Positions 9,057 to 17,596 of a stretch of 64,000 nucleotides of DNA are shown one piece after another. A model generated the notes under the pieces. The model saw only the letters and a program-made list of their open reading frames with translations, was not told the DNA's origin and made no database searches. How positions within the stretch are numbered: the stretch's first letter is position 1; every line of letters begins with the position of its first letter. This stretch comes from Pseudogemmatithrix spongiicola (GTDB taxonomy: Bacteria; Gemmatimonadota; Gemmatimonadetes; Gemmatimonadales; Gemmatimonadaceae): contig NZ_CP130613.1 in NCBI RefSeq assembly GCF_030623445.1, forward strand, positions 2,108,001 through 2,172,000, read 5' to 3'. The position numbers and the translations under genes were made by a program.

Positions 9057-9700
9057 CAGGTCACGAGGTGGTAGAGGCCCAGCGTCGCGAGCATGAGGCC
9101 GAGCAGCGCCGTCATGAGGTTGACGCCGACATACAGCCGGTCGAGTGCCGCGTACTTCCGTTGGTTCACCATCGACAGCGTGTAGAGCTGGTCGGCGAGC
9201 TCCGTCGTCAGGTTGTCCATGCGCAGGCGCTCCCAGAGCGCCCGGTACTCGTCGCGCTCGCGGGCCATCACGTCGGCATGGAACAGCATCCGCATCGACA
9301 CGCCGGGCTGCACGTCCCGCGGCATCTCGTGCGCCGGCGGCGGATGCACCCCCCGCGGCCGCAGGGCCGAGACCGCCTGCGCCACGAAGTACAGCGTGAC
9401 CACCACGTACACGGCGATCATCGCCGCGAGCGCGAGGCTCCACAGGCCGGTGGTCGGCAGCAGCGACGTCCCGCCCCGCGCGACGAGCAGCACGGCCACC
9501 GCATTGAGCACGCTCATGATGACCAGCGCGAACCGCGCCTTGCGGTCCCCCATCTCGATGAGGTCCTGGGCCTGCTTCACGGCATTCACGAGCGCTCGGT
9601 AGCGATCGCCGGGCTCGAGGAGGCCGCGCGATTCCTCGAGTTTGCGAAGCGCCTTCTCCAGCTTTTCCCCCTTCGGGGCCGATGCGATCTCGTCACTCAC
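9056..9700 (-). CDS. Four-helix membrane protein resembling the Pycsar effector PycTM (DUF5706)
   Basis: A 214-residue protein with a helical N-terminus, two transmembrane helices (about 57-73 and 87-107), a cytoplasmic helical block and a C-terminal pair of membrane-associated helices. The spacing and words fit DUF5706: DLIEMGDRKARFALVIMS (family form: aDtKA..LL), LFHADVMARERDEY, then QLYTLSMVNQRKYAALDRLY (family form: LS.I...Ky..l..ay). In Pycsar, such proteins are cyclic-nucleotide-gated membrane effectors. No cyclase gene is adjacent here; instead it is coupled by TGATG to DUF423, so it may have a housekeeping role. Family assignment is from memory of the pattern. Confidence 0.6.
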   Translation of the reverse strand: MSDEIASAPKGEKLEKALRKLEESRGLLEPGDRYRALVNAVKQAQDLIEMGDRKARFALVIMSVLNAVAVLLVARGGTSLLPTTGLWSLALAAMIAVYVVVTLYFVAQAVSALRPRGVHPPPAHEMPRDVQPGVSMRMLFHADVMARERDEYRALWERLRMDNLTTELADQLYTLSMVNQRKYAALDRLYVGVNLMTALLGLMLATLGLYHLVT

Positions 9701-9818
9701 GGCAGAGAAGATACAGGCTGTGCCCCACAGCGGAATCCCTGCGACGCGTCGGCAGAACCCCCGCTAGCCACGGCCGCCGGGGCGACGCACTTTACCATCG
9801 CTCGCACCCGTAGGGACC

Positions 9819-11786
9819 GTGGCCGTCAATCTTCCGCCGCTGCTTGAGCCCGAGCTCCGCCATCTGGTGGACACGCTCCCCGTGGGCGTGCTCGTGCAGG
9901 ATGCCACGCCCACGATTCGCTACGTCAACCAGCGGGCCCTCGACCTGCTCGGCATGACGGCCGACCAACTGCTGGGCCGCAGCATCCTCGATCCGCACTG
10001 GAGCGTCGTGCGGCTCGACGGCTCCACGTTCCCGCAGGACGAGTTTCCCGCCATGCAGGCGCTGCGCACGGGGCGGGCCGTGGACGATGTCGTGATGGGC
10101 GTGCGGAACAACTCACAGACCGCGCGCATCTGGATCCTCGTCCGCGCGCAGCCGAGCTTCGATGCGCAGGGGGCGGTCACACGGGTGATCGTCACCTTCA
10201 CCGACATCACGGCGCTGCGCGCCGCCGAGGAGGCGCGCGCCACGGCCGTCGTGGAGGCCGAGCGGTTTCGCTCCGCGCTCGATGAAGTCCCGGCCTTCGT
10301 GTACATCAAGGATCGTGCGTCGCGCTACCAGTACGCCAACGCCCCCACGCTGCGCCTCTTCGGCGTCAGCGCCGAGGAGCTCGCCGGCAGCGGCGACGAG
10401 CGCTTCTTCCCGCCGGACGTCGTCGCGCGGCTGCGCGCCGTGGACCTGCGCGCCTTGGCCGGCGAACGCACGCATGAGACGATCAGCGTCCGTACGCCGA
10501 CCGGCGAGCGCATCTATCTCGAAGTGAAGTCACCGCTGGCCCCAGACCCGGTGACCGGGGAGGTCCCCGGCCTGCTGGGCATTTCCATCGACATCACCGA
10601 GCGGCGGCACCTCGAGGATGTGTTCCGGCAGTCGCAGCGCCTCGAGGCGATCGGGCGCCTCGCCGGCGGCGTCGCGCACGACTTCAACAACATGCTCGGC
10701 GTCATCCTCGGACACACCGAGCTCGCGCTGGCCGCCGTGCCAGCCGGCAGCGCCCCGCATGAGCATCTCGAGGAGATCCACGCCGCGGCCCGTCGTTCGG
10801 CCGACCTCACCAAGCAGCTCCTCGCTTTCTCGCGCAAGCAGCCGTCGACGCCCATCCCCCTGCATATCGCCACGCACGCGCGGGAGACAATCCGGCTGCT
10901 GCGCCGCTTGGTCGGCGAGGACATCGCGCTCGGCATCGATGCCGGCGGGGACGATTGGATGGCCCATCTCGACCCCAGTCAGCTCGACCAGGTGCTCGCG
11001 AATCTCTGCGTGAACGCGGCTGATGCGATTCGCGGCGCGCGCACGACAGCCGCTGATGCGGGGCGGGCCCGCGCCATCCAGATCGAGACGGCGCACGCGG
11101 TCGTCGCGCCGACCGAGGCGCACCAGCAGGGCGTGCTGCCGGGCGAGTACGTGCGGCTCACGGTGCGCGATACCGGCCCGGGCATCCCACCGGATGTCCG
11201 CGAACGGATGTTCGAACCCTTCTTCACGACCAAGCCGGCCGGAGAGGGCACCGGACTCGGCCTGGCAACCGTGTTTGGCATCGTCGCGCAGGCCAACGGA
11301 TTCATCACCGTCGACTCGACCATGGGCGAGGGATCGGCGTTTCATCTCCACCTGCCGCGCGTGCGCGAGGGCACGTCCCCGACCGCCGCGCCGCCCGCCA
11401 CGCACGCCGCGAGCGGTGGCAGCGAAACGATCTTCGTGGTGGAGGACGAGCCGGCCGTCCTGCAGTTGGCCGTGCGCGCGCTCGGCGCGCTCGGGTATCG
11501 AGTCTTCAGCGCCGCCGACGGCGCGTCGGCCTTGCGCCTCGCGGAGGCGCACGACGGTCCAATCGACCTGCTGCTGACGGATCTCATCATGCCCGGCATG
11601 AACGGGCGCGAGCTCGCGGAAGCGCTGCAGGCGCGGCGTCCGGGACTTCGCGTGCTGTTCATGTCCGGCTACACCGCCGACATCCTGCACGGCGGCGTGG
11701 CGGCCTTCGATGACGCCGCCGTGCTCGCGAAGCCCTTCAGCATCCAAGAGCTCGCCGCGCACATCCGCGCCGCGCTGCTGCGCTGA
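9819..11786 (+). CDS. PAS-PAS hybrid histidine kinase with C-terminal receiver domain
   Basis: A 655-residue soluble sensor kinase with no signal peptide or membrane segment. Order: PAS (about 5-130), PAS (about 140-260), HisKA with the phospho-acceptor His in GGVAHDFNNMLGVILGHTEL (about 285), HATPase_c with N-box NLCVNAADAI, G1 DTGPGIP and G2 GEGTGLGLATV, then a receiver domain with phospho-acceptor Asp in LLLTDLIMPGMNG (about 590) and the conserved Lys in AVLAKPF. There is no output domain, so it must pass phosphate to a partner that is not encoded nearby. GTG start at 9819 follows TAGGGACC. The gene diverges from the PycTM-like gene. Confidence 0.95.
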   Translation: MAVNLPPLLEPELRHLVDTLPVGVLVQDATPTIRYVNQRALDLLGMTADQLLGRSILDPHWSVVRLDGSTFPQDEFPAMQALRTGRAVDDVVMGVRNNSQTARIWILVRAQPSFDAQGAVTRVIVTFTDITALRAAEEARATAVVEAERFRSALDEVPAFVYIKDRASRYQYANAPTLRLFGVSAEELAGSGDERFFPPDVVARLRAVDLRALAGERTHETISVRTPTGERIYLEVKSPLAPDPVTGEVPGLLGISIDITERRHLEDVFRQSQRLEAIGRLAGGVAHDFNNMLGVILGHTELALAAVPAGSAPHEHLEEIHAAARRSADLTKQLLAFSRKQPSTPIPLHIATHARETIRLLRRLVGEDIALGIDAGGDDWMAHLDPSQLDQVLANLCVNAADAIRGARTTAADAGRARAIQIETAHAVVAPTEAHQQGVLPGEYVRLTVRDTGPGIPPDVRERMFEPFFTTKPAGEGTGLGLATVFGIVAQANGFITVDSTMGEGSAFHLHLPRVREGTSPTAAPPATHAASGGSETIFVVEDEPAVLQLAVRALGALGYRVFSAADGASALRLAEAHDGPIDLLLTDLIMPGMNGRELAEALQARRPGLRVLFMSGYTADILHGGVAAFDDAAVLAKPFSIQELAAHIRAALLR

Positions 11787-11788
11787 GG

Positions 11789-12925
11789 TCAGTCCTCGGG
11801 CGCGCCCGGCAGCAGCGGCTCGAGATCCGGGGCCGACGACCCCTGCTCCGTACAGAGCGCGTACTTCGTCTCGCCGGCACGGTACAGCGAGACGCCCGCC
11901 CAGCGGCCCTGCTTGTCGAGGATGAAGAAGCGCACGTTGAAGTTCGGCAGCCCGCGCGCGTTCAGGAGGCGCCGCTCCACGGTGTTCTTCTGGATGCGGC
12001 GCAACGCCTCCATCCCCGCGTCCTTGGGTGCGCGCCCGCGGCGCAGCTCCTCGATGATGAGGTACGACGAGAGGTTGTAGAGGTTCGCCTCGCCGCGTCC
12101 GGTGGAGCCGGCGGCGCCCACGTCGTTGTCCACGTACATGCCAGCGCCGAGGATCGCCGAGTCGCCGACGCGGCCGGGAATCTTCCAGGCCAGGCCGCTG
12201 GTCGTCGTCACGCCCGCGAGGTCGCCGGCGGGCGTGATGCCGCTGCAGTTGATGGTGCCCCAGAACGAGCCTTCGCGGATGAGGCCGTCGCGGACCATCG
12301 AGAGGCCGGCGAGCAGCTCGGGATCACGCTCATGCGCGGGACGGTTCTCGTCGCGGCGACGCCGCCCCGCGCCGTTCGGATCCAGCCAATGCTCGGGATC
12401 GACGCGACGCCGCCATTCCATCCAGAGCCGACGGCTGTCCGGCGTGTTGAGATCGTCCTCGACCGTGAAGCCGACGTCGCGGGCGAAGTCCCGCGCATCG
12501 CGTCCCACGAGCAGATGGTGGTCCGTCAGCTCCATCACCGCCTTGGCCACGAGCGAGGGCGTGCGCACACCCTCAATGCTCGCCACCGCGCCGGCGCGGC
12601 GCTTGGGCCCGTGCATGCACGAGGCGTCGAGCTGCACCACCCCATAGGCATTGGGCAGTGCGCCGTAGCCGATGCCGTTCTCGGTGGGGTCGAGCTCCGG
12701 GATGTTCACGCCGGCAATCAACGCGTCGAGCACGTCCTCGCCCTGCGTGATGCCGCGGAAGGCGCGCTCGACGGCGTTCTCGCTGCCACCGTTCTTGAAG
12801 GCGTAGCCCGAGTAGTCGGCGATGACGACGGGCCTGGCCGCCCGTCGAATCAGGATGTTGGGGAGCGCCGGCGCGGCGGCGAGGCCGACGGCGGTGCTGC
12901 GGACGAAATCGCGGCGAGAGACCAT
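11789..12925 (-). CDS. Tat-exported N-terminal-nucleophile asparaginase / isoaspartyl peptidase (Ntn-hydrolase)
   Basis: A 378-residue protein. The N-terminus MVSRRDFVRSTAVGLAAAPA is a twin-arginine signal. The body follows glycosylasparaginase: alpha chain, then the autoprocessing site with the nucleophile Thr in FWGTINCSG, then TTTSGLAWKIPGRVGDS and the substrate-binding GAGMYVDNDVGAAGSTGRGE. Expected reaction: cleavage of N4-(beta-N-acetylglucosaminyl)-L-asparagine or a related amide after self-cleavage before the Thr. ATG at 12925 is supported by the Tat motif; a longer open frame upstream belongs to another gene's shadow. The stop lies 2 bp from the convergent kinase stop. Confidence 0.9.
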   Translation of the reverse strand: MVSRRDFVRSTAVGLAAAPALPNILIRRAARPVVIADYSGYAFKNGGSENAVERAFRGITQGEDVLDALIAGVNIPELDPTENGIGYGALPNAYGVVQLDASCMHGPKRRAGAVASIEGVRTPSLVAKAVMELTDHHLLVGRDARDFARDVGFTVEDDLNTPDSRRLWMEWRRRVDPEHWLDPNGAGRRRRDENRPAHERDPELLAGLSMVRDGLIREGSFWGTINCSGITPAGDLAGVTTTSGLAWKIPGRVGDSAILGAGMYVDNDVGAAGSTGRGEANLYNLSSYLIIEELRRGRAPKDAGMEALRRIQKNTVERRLLNARGLPNFNVRFFILDKQGRWAGVSLYRAGETKYALCTEQGSSAPDLEPLLPGAPED

Positions 12926-12990
12926 GCCGCATCCTACCTGCACCGCCCGCGGCCCGCCAGCGCACCCCGCCACCAACCGGAGCGCAAGAG

Positions 12991-13617
12991 CTAGAAGGTC
13001 TCGATCTCCGTCACCGAACGCCCGCAGACACGACCAGTCATGCGATAGCCGGTGGATGAGACGGAAATGGTGAGGTCGATGCTGCAGCGCCCCGACGCCC
13101 CGTTCGAGCTGAAGTTGAAGGCGCCGCGCTGCGCGCCCGTCACGGAGACCTCCTCCGTCTGAGCGTTGATGCTCATCGACAGCTGCGTGCGCAGGTCGGG
13201 ATCTCCGTTGAAGACCCAGAGACGGCCCGCGGTCGATGTGGAGCCGCAGTTGCTGAACGACTGCCGCAGATCGATCGAACCGGCGCCCGTGGTCTCGTTG
13301 ACCGTCAGTGAGCCGCGCATGCGGGTCGTCCCGCCGTTGGGGCAGGCGACGGATTCGTCGATGGATTCCGTGTACGCCGCGGTCGGCCCGGTGCCGAGGC
13401 GCAGCGCCTCGAGGCGCCCCTCGTCCGCACGCAGCCCTGCCATGGAGAACGCGCCAACGTCGAAGCCAATCGCATTGATGGCCTCGAGTGCGTCGTAGAC
13501 TTCTTCGGTCGTGAGGTTCGCTTCGGGTCCCGTCGCGGAGTCCTTGGAACACGCGAGCATCCCCACTGCGGCAGCGAGCAGGACGAATCGCAGGGACTCG
13601 TAGTGTGGGCTCAGCAT
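12991..13617 (-). CDS. Lipoprotein of unknown function
   Basis: A 208-residue exported protein starting MLSPHYESLRFVLLAAAVG with a lipobox-like MLAC at residues 24-27, then KDSATGPEANLTTEEVYDAL. The rest is rich in Ser, Thr, Gly and predicted strands, with a cysteine pair (ACPN...SNCG and GRCS...RVCG). This N-terminal layout, a short acidic linker after the lipid anchor, recurs in lipoproteins of this genome. I do not recognise a family. Confidence 0.75.
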   Translation of the reverse strand: MLSPHYESLRFVLLAAAVGMLACSKDSATGPEANLTTEEVYDALEAINAIGFDVGAFSMAGLRADEGRLEALRLGTGPTAAYTESIDESVACPNGGTTRMRGSLTVNETTGAGSIDLRQSFSNCGSTSTAGRLWVFNGDPDLRTQLSMSINAQTEEVSVTGAQRGAFNFSSNGASGRCSIDLTISVSSTGYRMTGRVCGRSVTEIETF

Positions 13618-13731
13618 CGTGGCGCTCCCTCTGGCATGGTGGATAGCCGCGACGCTAGGCTTTGGCCGTTGGCCGCGCAACAGGATGCTTGTTTGCCCTA
13701 GGTTGGTGGCCCACTACGTCGGAGGCGCAAC

Positions 13732-14361
13732 GTGTCGTCCATGCAACAGAAAGAACGTTGGCTCGTCGGCGGAATCTTCGGCGGCATTGGCCTCATCTTC
13801 GTCGCCGTCGGCTGGGCGCTCGTGCTGCAGCAATCGCGCCTGCTCGCGCGCGCCGTCGAGGTCCAAGGCGAGGTGCTCGAGGCGTACGTCGAGACCGCGA
13901 CCAGCGTGCGTGGGCCGGACTCGCATGTGGCGCGTGTGCGCTACCAGTACGTCGCGCGCGATACGCTCTGGACCAACGACCGCGTGCTGCCGCACGAGAT
14001 GCGCACGTCGAGCCGCAAGCAGATGCGGCAGCTGGCATCGCGGTTCCCGGTCGGGTCGGCGATTCCCGTGTGGGTGGACCCGGAAGACGCCGAGCGCGCG
14101 TTCCTGCTGAAGGAGCTGTTGTGGTTGCCGTACGTGATTGCGCTGGCGCCGCTGCTGTTCGTGCTCATCGGAGCGGCCGTGGCGCTGCCCGCATGGGGAA
14201 CGGCGGCGAGCGCCGTCGCGCTGCTGGGGCCGTTGTGGTGGCATCACGCGCAACTGCCTGAGCCGGTACCGCTGTGGATGCAGGCCTGCTACGCGGCGCT
14301 GCTCGCCGTCGCACTCATCGTGACCGTCGCCATGCGTCGAAGCGCATCCGCAAGGTCTTGA
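13732..14361 (+). CDS. DUF3592 membrane protein
   Basis: A 209-residue protein with an N-terminal membrane helix (GGIFGGIGLIFVAVGWALV), an extracytoplasmic beta domain (VQGEVLEAYVET, HVARVRYQYV, GSAIPVWVDPEDAERAFL) and a C-terminal cluster of hydrophobic segments. Strand order and the final V-W-V-D-P motif match DUF3592. Function unknown. GTG at 13732 is chosen because GGAGG lies 6 nt upstream; an ATG at 13741 is the alternative. The last 47 bp overlap the convergent end of the DUF1028 gene. Confidence 0.75.
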   Translation: MSSMQQKERWLVGGIFGGIGLIFVAVGWALVLQQSRLLARAVEVQGEVLEAYVETATSVRGPDSHVARVRYQYVARDTLWTNDRVLPHEMRTSSRKQMRQLASRFPVGSAIPVWVDPEDAERAFLLKELLWLPYVIALAPLLFVLIGAAVALPAWGTAASAVALLGPLWWHHAQLPEPVPLWMQACYAALLAVALIVTVAMRRSASARS

Positions 14362-15148
14362 CCGGGTTCGCGTCTTCGTCGCGGGTGATGTTCGCATCCG
14401 TCACGTCGATCACGCGCACGTAGTTCCCATCGTTCACGCCGACACCATCCGTGGAGCTGCGGTCGGCGATCGCGAGGTACGCCACGTGCGCGCTGCGCGA
14501 CGTGCAGGCGCGGACCGTCTCCGGCACCGGCGGCGTGGCGCAGGTGCAGCGCCGGTCACCGCCGGCCGCGTCCGCGGCTTCCATGGCCGCCATCACGCGG
14601 TCCTCCAGCGCGCCCGTGGCGGCCTCGAAGGCGCGCACCGCGGCCTGCACCACCTCATTCGAGGCCAAGATGTTGCCTTGGATGGCGTAGAACACCTCGG
14701 TGCCCGGTACCTGCCCCTGCACCGCCAGCGACGCCGCACCGTTCCGCGCGCCCGAGAACCCGGCGAAGCGCCCTTGGAGGTCGAGGATGCCGAACTGCCG
14801 CACCTGGATCGCGGAGTCGGCCATCAGCTGCTGCAGGATCTCCGCGGGATGCGTGCCCTTCTTCAGCTCCGTGTGGATCAGCGTCTGGTTCGCGCGCGTC
14901 CGGTCCACGCCCGCTTGCGCCGCCGCGATGCCAAAGCCCGGTGCGATGATCGCCTGCACATCCATCAGGCCCTTCGACGGGAAGCGCAGCAGGTTGGCCT
15001 GCGCGACGCAGGTCGCCGAGGAGATGACCATGCGACCCGTGCTCCGGTCGAGGGCGATGACGGACCAGGTCGCGTGGGCGATCGCCGGCGAAGCACTGGC
15101 GAGCGCGAGCGATGCGGCGAGGATGCGGCTGAGGCGGGGAAATGGCAC
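14315..15148 (-). CDS. Secreted DUF1028-family protein
   Basis: A 277-residue protein with a signal peptide (LSRILAASLALASASPAIAHA) followed by the DUF1028 domain: ATWSVIALDRSTGRMVISSATC, then GIAAAQAGVDRTRANQTLI and YAIQGNILASNEVV. The family has an Ntn-hydrolase-like fold with proposed but unproven hydrolase activity. GTG at 15148 is preferred, with GAGG about 7 nt upstream; the longer frame would run into the tRNA-Pro terminator. The C-terminal 75 residues contain four cysteines (CTCATPPVPETVRAC) not usual for the domain. Confidence 0.85.
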   Translation of the reverse strand: MPFPRLSRILAASLALASASPAIAHATWSVIALDRSTGRMVISSATCVAQANLLRFPSKGLMDVQAIIAPGFGIAAAQAGVDRTRANQTLIHTELKKGTHPAEILQQLMADSAIQVRQFGILDLQGRFAGFSGARNGAASLAVQGQVPGTEVFYAIQGNILASNEVVQAAVRAFEAATGALEDRVMAAMEAADAAGGDRRCTCATPPVPETVRACTSRSAHVAYLAIADRSSTDGVGVNDGNYVRVIDVTDANITRDEDANPVKTLRMRFDAWRRSR

Positions 15149-15173
15149 GGACGGACCTCGAAGCGAAGGGGCA

Positions 15174-15214
15174 CAAAAGAATGATGCCCCGCGACCGAGA
15201 TCGCGAGGCATCAT
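15174..15214 (-). terminator. Terminator of tRNA-Pro
   Basis: A 14-bp stem with one mismatch (15181-15194 and 15201-15214) and a 6-nt loop, followed on the minus strand by TTCTTTTG. It lies 9 bp beyond the 3' end of the tRNA. Confidence 0.85.
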
Positions 15215-15222
15215 GTGCAGTA

Positions 15223-15296
15223 TCGGGACGGCGGGATTCGAACCCGCGACCCCCTGAACCCCATTCAGGTGCGCTACCGGGCTGCGCTACGTCCCG
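15223..15296 (-). tRNA. tRNA-Pro(GGG), island integration site
   Basis: A full cloverleaf: acceptor CGGGACG/CGTCCCG, D arm GCGC..GCGC, anticodon stem CCTGA/TCAGG with anticodon GGG, T arm GCGGG/CCCGC with TTCGAAT, discriminator A; no encoded CCA. The 5' half (from the anticodon stem) plus about 39 bp of upstream DNA is repeated at 32649-32730. This copy is the reconstituted, working gene; its 5' half and promoter were most likely supplied by the island. Confidence 0.95.
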
Positions 15297-15335
15297 TCCG
15301 CCGCATGTGCGGACAGAACGGGAATACTAGTCGGG
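15254..15335. repeat. Left attachment site (att repeat inside tRNA-Pro)
   Basis: It runs from the 3' strand of the anticodon stem through the 5' half of the tRNA into upstream DNA. The first 51 bp are identical to 32649-32699; the rest has six mismatches, ending with CTAGTCGG. The repeat includes an imperfect palindrome (TCCGCCGCATGTGCGGA) just upstream of the tRNA. Confidence 0.88.
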
Positions 15336-15695
15336 TGGTGGCCCAAATGCCAACCCCAGCAAACCCCTGCGCCACAAGCAGTTAGGACTCTCTGGCAGCT
15401 CGCGCGGACACCCTCATGGCGATTCGAACGGCGAGGCGAGGCCGATCGTCCCAAGCTCAGCTACTTCGCGAAGCTTCTGCAGATTGCCGATGGTTCGCAC
15501 ACTACTCGCACAATGCCGCCGCGCGCGCGTACGGTCGGAAAAGCTGAAAGACGAGGCACAGCCCACTGGCCAAGGTGAACATCGCTTTGCGGCCTTAGTC
15601 TCTTCGCAGAACCGCGGCCTAGGCTTACTGGCGCGCCGGTGTGCACCTCACATCTTCTAGTCTAGCGCCCACCCCTTCCTAGAGAGGTCGCTTAC
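15297..15695. other. Left end of the island, no convincing gene
   Basis: About 400 bp between tRNA-Pro and the OLD gene. It holds the rest of the att repeat, an 18-bp repeat shared with the right end (15496-15513) and a good ribosome-binding site (AGAGAGG at 15681) for the next gene. A 61-codon minus-strand frame (15461-15646) shows no recognisable features. Confidence 0.6.
15496..15513 (+). repeat. Subterminal repeat, left copy
   Basis: CGCACACTACTCGCACAA occurs here and, in the same orientation, at 32525-32542 near the right end. Position about 200 bp inside the att repeat suggests an integrase or excisionase arm-binding site. Confidence 0.6.
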
Positions 15696-17528
15696 GTGGC
15701 GGACAAGCAGCCGAAGAAGAGTGCAAAGAAGAAGCCGTCGAAGACGGAGAAAGACGATACGCGGGGACCAGATGCCAGCGGCGATCCGGCGGCAGTGCCC
15801 AGACCACGCCTCTCAAGGCTCACCGTTCAAAACTTTCGCGCGATTGGAGCTCAGCCGGTCTCGATCGAACTCGACAACATCGTCGTCTTGGTCGGACCCA
15901 ACAATACCGGCAAGAGCTCTATCCTCAAGGCCTACCAGCTCGTGATGAACGATGGTTCAGGAGAGGTGTCGCTCTCCGCCGATGACTTCCCCAACGGAAT
16001 CCCGGACCCGAACAACCCACCGACGATCGAGCTCACGACCATCGTCTATGGAGACTTGCCTGGCAAGGAATGGATTCACACGACTGCCGACGGCGAAATG
16101 GTGGTCCGCGAGCGCTGGCAGTGGAAGCAGGTGGGTAAGCCAGAGCGGGTTGGCTTTAACGTGCACAGAGGCCGATGGGCGGAACCCTCTGATGATGAGA
16201 AGGGGCCTTGGGGAGTTGCCAGCGTCGCGAATTCCCGACGACCCGAACCTCATCACATTGATGCGTTCGCTTCGCCCGACAAGCAGGCGACGGCGATTTC
16301 GAAGCTTCTCAGCGAGGTGCTCACACAGAGAATGGCGGAGCACAAGTCGAAAGGCAGCGACCCCGAGTCAGCCTTTGGGAAACTTCTCAAGTCGGTCTCT
16401 GAGCTCCAGGAAACCGTTTTAGCTGAAGTTCAGAGCGAAGTTGTCAAGCTCGAAGACTCCCTCAGCGAATCGCTGAACGAGCTGTTCCCCAAACATCGTG
16501 TCAAGTTTGACACGAACACCGGGAAGGACCTTAGCGAGTATGTCTCGCTATTCAAATCAGCGCCCAGTATTCGAATGGGGCCCACCGGTGGATTTCAGTC
16601 CCCGCTGGAACAACAAGGTAGTGGAGCGCGCCGCACGCTGCTCTGGACTGCAATCAAGCTGGTCGCTGAAGCCAATCGGGCAAAAAAAGGGCGCAATCAG
16701 CGACCATTCGTGCTCTTGTTGGATGAACCCGAGATCTGTCTGCATCCCGGGGCGGTCAGGGAGGCGAGCCGACTGCTCTATGAACTTCCAGAGAAGGCAT
16801 CGAACTGGCAGGTAATGCTCACGACGCATTCACCATGCTTCATCGACTTCTCACGCGACCACACCTCCGTCGTACGCGTCGAGCGTGCGGAGACGGGGGC
16901 GGTCACAGGCACCACGATCTTCCGGCCGAAGCTCGCAAAGTTTGACGCGACAGACAAAGAGGCCTTGAAACTACTCAATCTCTGCGATCCATACGTAGCA
17001 GAGTTCTTCTTCGGCGGTCGAGTTGTGCTTGTCGAAGGAGATACCGAGTACGCGGCGTTCCGATTCGTTATCGCGCAGAACCCTGACACGTTCCGCAACA
17101 TCCACATCGTGAAGGCGCGAGGAAAGGCAACCATCGTAGCCCTTTCCAAGATCCTGAATCAGTTCGGTGCACCCTACGCGATCCTTCATGATTCGGACAT
17201 GCCGACCGTCACAACCAAGACTGGCACGCGCAGGAACTCGGCTTGGACAGACAACCTGAGTATTCTGGCCGAGATCCAGAAGGCACCCGCTGAAACAAGA
17301 TTGCTTGCCTCAATCGAGAACTTTGAAGTTGGGTTTCTCGGCATCCCGAGCGGCAGATCTGAAAAGCCGTACAACGCTCTCGAGCACTTGCGCTCCGACG
17401 CTGACGCCCTGGCTGCGGTCACTGAACTCCTTTGGGCACTGGTTGATTTTCAACGATCGGTGCCAGCAGGTGCGGTTGAGTGGAGCGCCGAGAACGATTT
17501 GCTGGATGCCATCAAGAATAGAACTTGA
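15696..17528 (+). CDS. OLD-family ATPase with TOPRIM nuclease domain
   Basis: A 610-residue protein. After a Lys-rich tail (about 1-35) comes an ABC-type ATPase: P-loop GPNNTGKSS at 67-75, a coiled central part (ELQETVLAEVQSEVVKLEDSL), the signature-like QGSGARRTL, and Walker B FVLLLDEPEICLHP. A TOPRIM domain follows (VVLVEGDTEYAAF, then ILHDSDMP with the metal-binding DxD). This is the layout of OLD/overcoming lysogenization defect nucleases and of GajA. No UvrD-like GajB follows, so it looks like a stand-alone class 1 OLD rather than Gabija. GTG start with AGAGAGG 8 nt upstream. First cargo gene at the left end of the island. Confidence 0.88.
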   Translation: MADKQPKKSAKKKPSKTEKDDTRGPDASGDPAAVPRPRLSRLTVQNFRAIGAQPVSIELDNIVVLVGPNNTGKSSILKAYQLVMNDGSGEVSLSADDFPNGIPDPNNPPTIELTTIVYGDLPGKEWIHTTADGEMVVRERWQWKQVGKPERVGFNVHRGRWAEPSDDEKGPWGVASVANSRRPEPHHIDAFASPDKQATAISKLLSEVLTQRMAEHKSKGSDPESAFGKLLKSVSELQETVLAEVQSEVVKLEDSLSESLNELFPKHRVKFDTNTGKDLSEYVSLFKSAPSIRMGPTGGFQSPLEQQGSGARRTLLWTAIKLVAEANRAKKGRNQRPFVLLLDEPEICLHPGAVREASRLLYELPEKASNWQVMLTTHSPCFIDFSRDHTSVVRVERAETGAVTGTTIFRPKLAKFDATDKEALKLLNLCDPYVAEFFFGGRVVLVEGDTEYAAFRFVIAQNPDTFRNIHIVKARGKATIVALSKILNQFGAPYAILHDSDMPTVTTKTGTRRNSAWTDNLSILAEIQKAPAETRLLASIENFEVGFLGIPSGRSEKPYNALEHLRSDADALAAVTELLWALVDFQRSVPAGAVEWSAENDLLDAIKNRT

Positions 17529-17596
17529 CGATTGAGCGACTTCGCGGCGCGCTATTCATTGAAACGGGGGCCAGCATGATGCATCCTCGCTCGTCC

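Noticed and set aside
15461-15646. 61-codon minus-strand frame at the island's left end
   Set aside because: No homology recognised, no ribosome-binding site, and it overlaps the subterminal repeat.
15696-17528. Gabija (GajA/GajB) system
   Set aside because: The ATPase/TOPRIM protein fits GajA, but no UvrD-type helicase gene follows; the next gene is on the opposite strand.
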